NCBI RefSeq assembly: GCF_004210215.2
Contig: NZ_CP067394.1
Location: forward strand, 3,286,001 to 3,350,000
DNA: 64,000 bases
Direction of reading: 5' to 3'
Origin: Cryobacterium sp. SO1
Lineage (GTDB): Bacteria; Actinomycetota; Actinomycetes; Actinomycetales; Microbacteriaceae
Shown: piece after piece, positions 61,253 through 64,000 of the stretch
Position numbering within the stretch: the first letter of the stretch is position 1
Layout: each line of letters begins with the position of its first letter
Position numbers and translations under genes: made by a program
Notes under the pieces: generated by a model
What the model saw: only the letters and a program-made list of their open reading frames with translations
What the model was told of the DNA's origin: nothing
The model's database searches: none

Positions 61253-62106
61253 TGGCGCTCGAGGTGCAGGGTCGCGAGGAACCAACTCAGCACCCCGACG
61301 AGGATCGCCGCAACGATACCGATCGGAATCATGGCGCCCCACGACGCTGGTTCCTGCAGGGTCAGCTGCACGAATGGCGTTGTCAGAATCGGCAGGCAGG
61401 TCAGGAGCAGGAAGACGAGGAAGGCCGCCGCGATCGGGTAGGCGAACGCCCGCCGGCGCAGGAGCCCCACACCGGTCCACACGGCTGCCGGGAGAAAGAA
61501 CGCGTAGTCGAGGATGTGGACGGGGTTGGTGGGCAGCGCCAGGTCTATGACGCTTTGCGGCCTCACGCCATTGAGCAGGGCGGGCAGGTCCTCGGAGAGC
61601 CAGAGCAGACCGAACAATCCGGCCACCGCCAAGAGAGTCCACGCCGCCACGACAGCGGCACGATTGTGCGTAAAACGCCCTGCCGAGCTCTGCCGGTTGA
61701 TGGATGCCAACCCGCCGATCAGGGCGAAGAGGCTCAGTCCGAGCACCCCGACCCACACCGGGAAGATCGGACCGAACGGTATCGAGAAGGTGTAGATCAC
61801 GTAGCTGTAGACGGTGAACGCCACCGCCCCCAGGCAGAGCAGGCCCGCGCGATACGACCCGCGCAGAGCCAGAACGGCGCAGAGCACGATCAACGGCGCA
61901 ACCACGACCGCATTGATGATGTCCTGTGCCAGCGCCTGGAACAGAAAGGCCGAGGTCAGGCTGATGTAGCTCCCCTGGACCGAGAACCCGACCACGCTGC
62001 CGACGAAGGCCAGGGCGGCAGCGGCGATCGACAGACCCAACCAGGTTCTGGCCGCGGCGTTCGCCCGGTGCTGGTCGACCGCGTCAGGTGCAAGGTGCGC
62101 AGTCAT
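61249..62106 (-). CDS. Multi-pass membrane protein in the oxidoreductase operon
   Basis: 285 residues with seven to eight helices, e.g. AAALAFVGSVVGFSVQGSYI, DIINAVVVAPLIVLCAVLAL, YVIYTFSIPFGPIFPVWVGV and IPIGIVAAILVGVLSWFLAT. A loop (DLPALLNGVRPQSVIDLALP) and HILDYAFFLPAAVWTGVGLL look conserved in family style. No known transporter signature. It overlaps the DDN-like gene by four bases upstream and the small membrane gene by four bases downstream. Confidence 0.8.
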   Translation of the reverse strand: MTAHLAPDAVDQHRANAAARTWLGLSIAAAALAFVGSVVGFSVQGSYISLTSAFLFQALAQDIINAVVVAPLIVLCAVLALRGSYRAGLLCLGAVAFTVYSYVIYTFSIPFGPIFPVWVGVLGLSLFALIGGLASINRQSSAGRFTHNRAAVVAAWTLLAVAGLFGLLWLSEDLPALLNGVRPQSVIDLALPTNPVHILDYAFFLPAAVWTGVGLLRRRAFAYPIAAAFLVFLLLTCLPILTTPFVQLTLQEPASWGAMIPIGIVAAILVGVLSWFLATLHLERQ

Positions 62107-62585
62107 GGCCGGCCCCTGCCTCCGACATCCCGCACCTTGAACACGGGGAAGTCAGCTGCGATGCTCTCGAACGCCGCCACCGGCTCCGACCGATCGACCG
62201 GAATGTGCGGTCGGGCTCCCGGTGCCTGCGCCAGAAAGGCTTTGAGAATCGGTGGGCGAGCAGCCACGGGAATCTCGTCCAGCAGCACCTGTCGCCTGCG
62301 TCCCGCGCGGATGACGGCGCTCCCATTCGCGGCCCGCACGTTCCGCACCCATCGCGAGCCCTGGCCCAGCATCGACACCACGTACTCGCCGCCGTCGTAG
62401 CGGGCGACCACCAGCGGCAGGGTGAGCAGGGTGCGCGACTTCGGATTGACCGTTTCGAGGCTCACAGCGCCATGGCCGACGATACCGAGTGAGCACAGCC
62501 GCGCGCTGACTCGGTTCAGGAACCGCGCCCACCGGTTGGGGCGTCCGCCGGCGTACATCTGCCGGAGGGAGTCTTCACGATTCAC
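62103..62585 (-). CDS. DDN-like deazaflavin(F420)/flavin-dependent oxidoreductase
   Basis: 160 residues. The split-barrel pattern VSLETVNPKSRTLLTLPLVV, ARYDGGEYVVSMLGQGSRWV, RNVRAANGSAVIRAGRRRQV matches the nitroreductase/deazaflavin-dependent (DDN, PF04075) family. The basic RSRxxxxPL-type loop binds the cofactor in relatives. Members reduce quinones or nitro compounds with F420H2 in mycobacteria; whether this organism makes F420 cannot be seen here. It is the first gene of a four-gene, fully overlapping operon ending with the nitroreductase gene. Confidence 0.83.
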   Translation of the reverse strand: MNREDSLRQMYAGGRPNRWARFLNRVSARLCSLGIVGHGAVSLETVNPKSRTLLTLPLVVARYDGGEYVVSMLGQGSRWVRNVRAANGSAVIRAGRRRQVLLDEIPVAARPPILKAFLAQAPGARPHIPVDRSEPVAAFESIAADFPVFKVRDVGGRGRP

Positions 62586-62730
62586 AATCCACCGCGTTTT
62601 TTAGAGATGAAGTTGGTCTTCATGGGGCTCAGCGTAGCCGCAGGATGGCGCCGGTCGCTGGCTGAGACTGTCGAAATCGGTGAACATGCGTGCAATCTGC
62701 GATCAGCCCACGGGGCATCCAGCGACGGCC

Positions 62731-62809
62731 GTTTATGGGGAAATAGGTCGGAAAATAGGATCGAATCTTCAATTCCGTCCTTCCAAAGTCACTTTTTCCT
62801 TTTTACCGG
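62731..62809. repeat. ~70-nt imperfect palindrome, copy D
   Basis: In reverse complement it reads GGTAAAAAGGAAAAAGTGAC, AAGGACGGAATTG, GATCCTATTTTCC, ending CCTATTTCCCCATAAAC. Same layout as copies A-C, opposite orientation relative to the map. Confidence 0.82.
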
Positions 62810-62813
62810 CGTG

Positions 62814-62893
62814 CGGGATCTCGACAAGCTCGATCAACGTGGGGCTCGATCAACGTGGGGCTCGATCAACGTGGGGCTCGATCAACGTGGGGG
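62814..62893. repeat. Dispersed repeat with expanded GGGGCTCGATCAACGT units
   Basis: One GGATCTCGACAAGCTCGAT element followed by three further 16-bp GGGGCTCGATCAACGT units. Located between the rpoC terminator and palindrome copy D. Confidence 0.88.
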
Positions 62894-62904
62894 TTAACGG
62901 GGAA

Positions 62905-62930
62905 TGGCCCCCTGCCGAAGCAGGGGGCCA
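62905..62930 (-). terminator. rpoC terminator
   Basis: An 11-bp perfect stem: TGGCCCCCTGC and GCAGGGGGCCA around CGAA. It lies about 20 bases after the rpoC stop. There is no strong T run on the minus strand. Confidence 0.8.
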
Positions 62931-62949
62931 TCCTCAGAATCACACTCGG

Positions 62950-64000
62950 TTAGTTGTACGTACCGGGGGTGAAGTCGTCCGACGAGAAGCTGTCGAAGTC
63001 GACGAAGCTCAGGTCACCCTCGGTGAACGCTGCATCATCGGTGAAGATGCGGTTCGGGTAACGCTCAGCCTTGGCTTCATCCGTTGCCTCGACGTTGACG
63101 TCGCGGTAGCGGGGAAGACCGGTGCCGGCCGGGATCAACTTACCGATGATCACGTTCTCCTTCAGGCCCATCAGCGGGTCGCTCTTGCCTTCCATGGCCG
63201 CCTGGGTCAGAACCCGGGTGGTCTCCTGGAAGGAAGCGGCGCTCAGCCACGACTCGGTTGCCAGCGAAGCCTTGGTGATACCCATGACTTCCTGACGAGC
63301 CGAAGCCGTCTTCTTGCCCTCGGTGAGCGCGGTGCGGTTGAGTTCGTTGTACTTCAACCGGTCAACGAGCTCGCCCGGCAGCAGGCCGGTGTCGCCGTGC
63401 TCCACAACAGTCACCTTGCGAAGCATCTGACGAACGATGACCTCGATGTGCTTGTCGTGAATCGGCACGCCCTGCGAACGGTAGACATCCTGCACGCCAC
63501 CAACGAGGTGCTTCTGCACCGCGCGGACACCCTTGACTCGAAGAACTTCCTTCGGGTCGACGGCGCCGATGATGATCTGCGTGCCGAGCTCCACGTGCTG
63601 GCCATCCTCAACGAGGAGGGTCGCACGCTTGAGCACCGGGTAAGCGATGGCTTCGTCACCGTTGTCGGGGGTCAGGATCACCTTGCGGCTACGATCCGTG
63701 TCCTCGATGGTGATGCGGCCGGCAACGTCGACGATCGGCGATGCACCCTTGGGGGTACGCGCCTCGAAGAGCTCCTGCACCCGGGGCAGACCCTGGGTGA
63801 TGTCGTCTGCGGATGCGGAACCACCGGTGTGGAAGGTACGCATGGTCAGCTGCGTGCCGGGCTCACCGATCGACTGTGCGGCGATGATGCCGACGGCCTC
63901 TCCGATGTCCACGAGCAGGCCGGTAGCAAGCGAACGGCCGTAGCAGACCGCACACACACCGACAGCAGACTCGCAGGTCAGCACCGAGCGCACCTTGATG
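62950..64000 (-). CDS. rpoC: RNA polymerase beta' subunit, C-terminal part
   Basis: Partial gene; the frame continues past the right edge (..[21 protein letters not shown]). About 350 residues are visible. They include the second half of a zinc site (CAVCYG), the trigger-loop-proximal bridge region [30 protein letters not shown] and the conserved tail [35 protein letters not shown] and [20 protein letters not shown]. The end [16 protein letters not shown] is typical of Microbacteriaceae. It is on the same strand as the str operon, but 42 kb upstream of it. Confidence 0.98.
   Translation of the reverse strand, partial: IKVRSVLTCESAVGVCAVCYGRSLATGLLVDIGEAVGIIAAQSIGEPGTQLTMRTFHTGGSASADDITQGLPRVQELFEARTPKGASPIVDVAGRITIEDTDRSRKVILTPDNGDEAIAYPVLKRATLLVEDGQHVELGTQIIIGAVDPKEVLRVKGVRAVQKHLVGGVQDVYRSQGVPIHDKHIEVIVRQMLRKVTVVEHGDTGLLPGELVDRLKYNELNRTALTEGKKTASARQEVMGITKASLATESWLSAASFQETTRVLTQAAMEGKSDPLMGLKENVIIGKLIPAGTGLPRYRDVNVEATDEAKAERYPNRIFTDDAAFTEGDLSFVDFDSFSSDDFTPGTYN

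Noticed and set aside
60815..61756. A 313-residue version of the small membrane protein
   Set aside because: The first ~168 residues are Arg/Pro-rich shadow sequence of the neighbouring gene; GTG 61252 with a four-base overlap is the better start.

Overview
The window comes from a high-GC actinobacterium. The str operon proteins, the rpoC tail, DUF559/AbiEi-like and MT0933-like antitoxin genes, and a dispersed repeat built on TCTCGACAAGCTCGACCA all fit Microbacteriaceae. Cryobacterium or a close relative is my best guess (inference, moderate confidence). Nearly all genes from 11 kb onward lie on the minus strand. No tRNA, rRNA or CRISPR array was seen.

Region 1 (1-10 kb) is the end of an exopolysaccharide cluster: a truncated Wzy-like polymerase, two glycosyltransferases, UDP-glucose 6-dehydrogenase, a Wzx-like flippase and a polysaccharide pyruvyl transferase. 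It is visibly more AT-rich than the rest. A frameshifted IS256-family element with an 8-bp target duplication interrupts it. Region 2 (10-16 kb) holds gene remnants, a CAP-domain protein and an Excalibur protein that share wall-type repeats, then an MBOAT/AlgX-like O-acetylation pair and a small antitoxin-like gene. A decayed, internally inverted copy of the AlgX-antitoxin pair lies at 10.36-11.06 kb.

Region 3 (16.3-21.1 kb) is the str operon rpsL-rpsG-fusA-tuf with a clear promoter. rpoC lies 42 kb upstream of it on the same strand, at the right edge of the window. The two core blocks are therefore separated by accessory DNA. Region 4 (21-24.1 kb) carries small conserved genes and several repeat types, including an 8-unit 37-bp array.

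Region 5 (24.1-39.4 kb) is a type VII secretion-like locus: a 1492-residue FHA-FtsK/EccC ATPase, WXG100-type proteins, a long LXG-like candidate substrate, an EspG-like protein, a serine alpha/beta hydrolase and several unknown membrane proteins. No EccB, EccD, EccE or mycosin is recognisable. Region 6 (39.5-51.7 kb) is a complete type IV pilus locus (pilB, pilT, pilC, two major pilins, pilV/W/X-like minor pilins, pilD, pilM, pilN, pilO). Its PilX-like protein carries ricin-type lectin repeats. Region 7 (52-56.4 kb) has three paralogous membrane-anchored secreted proteins, with an intact IS1182-family element between the second and third. Region 8 (56.6-62.6 kb) has a GGDEF-EAL sensor protein, a nitroreductase, two membrane proteins and a DDN-like oxidoreductase. 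The window ends inside rpoC.

The layout suggests a surface-focused region: capsule synthesis and O-acetylation, wall-binding proteins, contact-dependent or secreted effectors (T7SS), and adhesive/retractile pili with a c-di-GMP enzyme nearby. Links between these modules are inferred from position only.
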